From NCBI GenBank assembly GCA_945870475.1, contig CAMBSR010000113.1, forward strand, positions 1 to 7,231: a stretch of DNA of 7,231 nucleotides, given 5' to 3'. Origin of the DNA: Phycisphaera mikurensis NBRC 102666 (GTDB lineage Bacteria; Planctomycetota; Phycisphaerae; Phycisphaerales; SM1A02). The position numbers and the translations under genes were made by a program. This document shows, one piece after another, positions 5,226 through 7,231 of the stretch (position 1 is its first letter; the number at the start of each line of letters is the position of its first letter). Below the pieces are notes generated by a model. It was not told where the DNA came from and searched no databases. It worked only from the letters and a program-made list of their open reading frames with translations.

Positions 5226-7231
5226 GGCGCGGAGTCTAGGCCGTGGCGGCGGAGGAGGCTCTTCAGGGCGGAATCGGAGAATCCCGACGCGCCGTCGCAG
5301 TACTGGCGCATGAACGCGTTGAACTCCTCGCTTTCGCGAAGCAAGTCTCCGGCACATGCATCGGCCAGGCGCTCGACGGCCATCGAGAGGAGCGCGATGC
5401 GCACACGGTAGCACGCGTTGATTCGCTCGAGGTGCGACACCTCCTCGGAAGGCTTGGACTTGCCGGCGGCACGATCGACGTTCGCACGGGTCGCGGCCTC
5501 GCGACGCTCGAGCTCGAGCGCCATGTTCTCGTTGGACGCGGCCACCCACGCATCGGCGGTGCGCGCAAGGCGGACGTGCGCGGCTTCGTCTTCCACGGGC
5601 AGGCGGCCGAGGAGGTTCGACACAACCTGCAGGAACATCTCGTGGCCAAAGAGGACGTCGGGGTAGCGGCGGCGGTTGACGGTTCCGCGGAAGGCGAGCG
5701 CGTCATCTGGCGGGATGGCGGAGAGGATCTCGTCGATCGCGGCCCGTTCGGCGGCGTCGTTCGCCTGGACCGATGCAAGCGACCGGCGCTGCTGTGCGCG
5801 GAATTCCTCGCGGAAGGTGCGCATGACCTGGTCAAGCGATCCCCGGTTGGCAGGATCGAAACGCTCCTGCTGCATGCGCGCCCGCGCGCGGAGCTGGGCG
5901 AAGTTCGCGTCCATGGTGACCTGGCGGAATTCCGCGAGCCTGGCTTCCAGTTCCGGGCCCCGCCGCAGTGCCACCGCGGTGGCCACGGCACGGACTTCCG
6001 CGGAAAGCGTGGTGGCCATCACCGCGAATGCCACGTTGACGCGGAGTCCGTCGTACCCCGATTCACCTGCGTAGAACGGCGCACGTTCGCGGCGCTGGTC
6101 GCCGAGGCTGCGCGCCAGGCGAAGCATGGATGCGTCGTCGGGCCTGAGCCCGAGCGCCGCCGCCAGCGCCGGCACGGCCTCTGCATCCACCGCGCGGGCG
6201 GCATCGCGGGCGCGCGTCACCGCGGACTGGATACGGGACGCGCGTGCCTCGTCGAAGGCAACGGGGCCGCTGTCGTAAAGGAGCAATGGCGCGTCGAGCA
6301 ACTCCTGCACCTCGCCGATGACCGGAAGGACGGACGCCTCCCATTGCGCGCTGACGTGATCGAGGATCGGCTGGCACACCGCCAGCGCGTCGGCATCCAT
6401 GCCCCGGTTCGAGAGCACGGCGCGGAGCCAGTCCGCGTCGATCGGCAGCCCGACGATCGTCGGTTCGCCGGAATTGCCCAAGCCGAACGGATTCGCCTCC
6501 ATTGCGGAATCGTCGGCGGCATCCGGGGCACGGTCGTCGAGCGTGAAGCCGAGGTCCTCCCACGATTCGGTGTCGTCGGCAACCTCGGGAAGATCGCGTG
6601 CTGCGGCGACGGAGCCGCGCACGATCGACTCGTCATCCGGGTCTCGCAGGCAGCCCGAGGCGCATGCCGCGCACACGCGGCGCTCGAGCGCGGCAGACTC
6701 GGTGGAAAGCTGCTCCTCCCATGCGACGCTCGCCTGGGAATACCCATCGAGCCAATCATCGTCAGAATCCGGGGAATCAGCATCGGAAACCTGCCGCAAC
6801 GCCGCAGCCACCGCGCGGATCCCGGCGTCGCCCGTCCGCATGAAGAGCTCCGGCCACTCCCGACGCCACACCGGGAGCGCGGCACGCAGGCATGCTGCGC
6901 AGGCGGGATCGACGCCGGGCTGGCACATCGAGACGATGATGCCCATCGCGGCGGGGCGCATGTTGCCGGAATCGTCGATGGCACGCAAAGCAAAGCGAGC
7001 GACTGCGAGCCGCGCATCCGGCGCAATGGCATCCATCACGGCATGCAGGGATTTCCATTGCGCCTCGAGCATGTCGGCGTTGGCCCGTCGCACGGGCCGG
7101 TGGCTCACGCGCGAGGTCTGTTCGAAGGCCGCCATGATGCGGTCGTCCGCAGCAGCCTGCGCTGCATCGACTGGGGGTGCAGGGGCCACGGGGGCCGTGG
7201 ACTCCGGCGCATCCGTGGGTTCGCTGGTCTC
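5222..7231 (-). CDS. Large helical protein of unknown function, C-terminal 669 residues (continues beyond right edge)
   Basis: I do not recognise a family. The frame is open to the window edge. A GTG at 7187-7189 could start a 655-residue form, but it has no Shine-Dalgarno, and the 14 codons before it continue the same Thr/Pro/Ala/Glu-rich style, so the gene is annotated as partial. Numbering from the edge, residues 1-30 are a Pro/Ala-rich linker of the kind that often follows a signal peptide. Two cysteine clusters occur: C103-x7-C111-x2-C114 and C187-x2-C190-x3-C194. Very acidic stretches lie at about 150-160 (SDADSPDSDDDWLDG) and 213-244. The rest (about 265-669) is almost all helical and charged, with coiled-coil-like runs at 427-490 (rich in Arg, Gln and Glu) and 565-605. 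A motif GTVNRRRYPDVLFG (516-529) stands out as possibly conserved. No transmembrane helix is evident. The stop overlaps the channel's start, which suggests a linked role, but none is shown. Confidence 0.75.
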   Translation of the reverse strand, partial: ETSEPTDAPESTAPVAPAPPVDAAQAAADDRIMAAFEQTSRVSHRPVRRANADMLEAQWKSLHAVMDAIAPDARLAVARFALRAIDDSGNMRPAAMGIIVSMCQPGVDPACAACLRAALPVWRREWPELFMRTGDAGIRAVAAALRQVSDADSPDSDDDWLDGYSQASVAWEEQLSTESAALERRVCAACASGCLRDPDDESIVRGSVAAARDLPEVADDTESWEDLGFTLDDRAPDAADDSAMEANPFGLGNSGEPTIVGLPIDADWLRAVLSNRGMDADALAVCQPILDHVSAQWEASVLPVIGEVQELLDAPLLLYDSGPVAFDEARASRIQSAVTRARDAARAVDAEAVPALAAALGLRPDDASMLRLARSLGDQRRERAPFYAGESGYDGLRVNVAFAVMATTLSAEVRAVATAVALRRGPELEARLAEFRQVTMDANFAQLRARARMQQERFDPANRGSLDQVMRTFREEFRAQQRRSLASVQANDAAERAAIDEILSAIPPDDALAFRGTVNRRRYPDVLFGHEMFLQVVSNLLGRLPVEDEAAHVRLARTADAWVAASNENMALELERREAATRANVDRAAGKSKPSEEVSHLERINACYRVRIALLSMAVERLADACAGDLLRESEEFNAFMRQYCDGASGFSDSALKSLLRRHGLDSAP

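Noticed and set aside
5226..5549. Extension of the channel protein upstream to 5549
   Set aside because: The added residues are Arg-rich and overlap the upstream gene; the MIP N-terminus begins at the ATG at 5225.

Overview
The window is high-GC DNA (roughly 68-70% G+C by eye) packed with six protein-coding genes and almost no spacer. Gene style suggests a planctomycete-like bacterium, perhaps of the Phycisphaerae/Phycisphaerales. The pointers are weak Shine-Dalgarno use at several starts, an SGNH protein of a divergent secreted type, and two large helical or secreted proteins of no recognised family. This placement is an inference from gene style, since there is no rRNA or other marker gene here.

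Layout: (1) On the minus strand at the left edge are the first 114 residues of SucD, the succinyl-CoA ligase alpha subunit; the rest runs off the window. (2) An 86-bp spacer separates it from a divergent plus-strand pair: a serine O-acetyltransferase of the EpsC/CysE type, then a secreted SGNH/GDSL-like protein whose ATG overlaps the cysE stop (ATGA). (3) That pair converges, with a 10-bp gap, on a minus-strand gene set running 7231 to 2318. In transcription order this set is a large protein of unknown function entering from beyond the right edge (669 residues visible, with two cysteine clusters and an acidic stretch), an aquaporin/glycerol-facilitator-like channel joined to it by an ATGA overlap, and, after 82 bp, a 680-residue exported protein. 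The exported protein has a Pro/Ala-rich N-terminus and a central part resembling TIGR03790/gingipain-like proteins.

Working picture: SucD (TCA cycle) and CysE (first step of cysteine synthesis) are housekeeping enzymes. The SGNH protein is probably co-translated with CysE, although no shared pathway is evident. The minus-strand set may be one transcript. The most unusual items are the channel, whose second NPA box reads HPA and whose selectivity-filter Arg position is Leu, and the two large unrecognised proteins around it. I see no RNA genes, CRISPR arrays, insertion sequences, phage genes or significant repeats, and no defence or other accessory system that I can defend.
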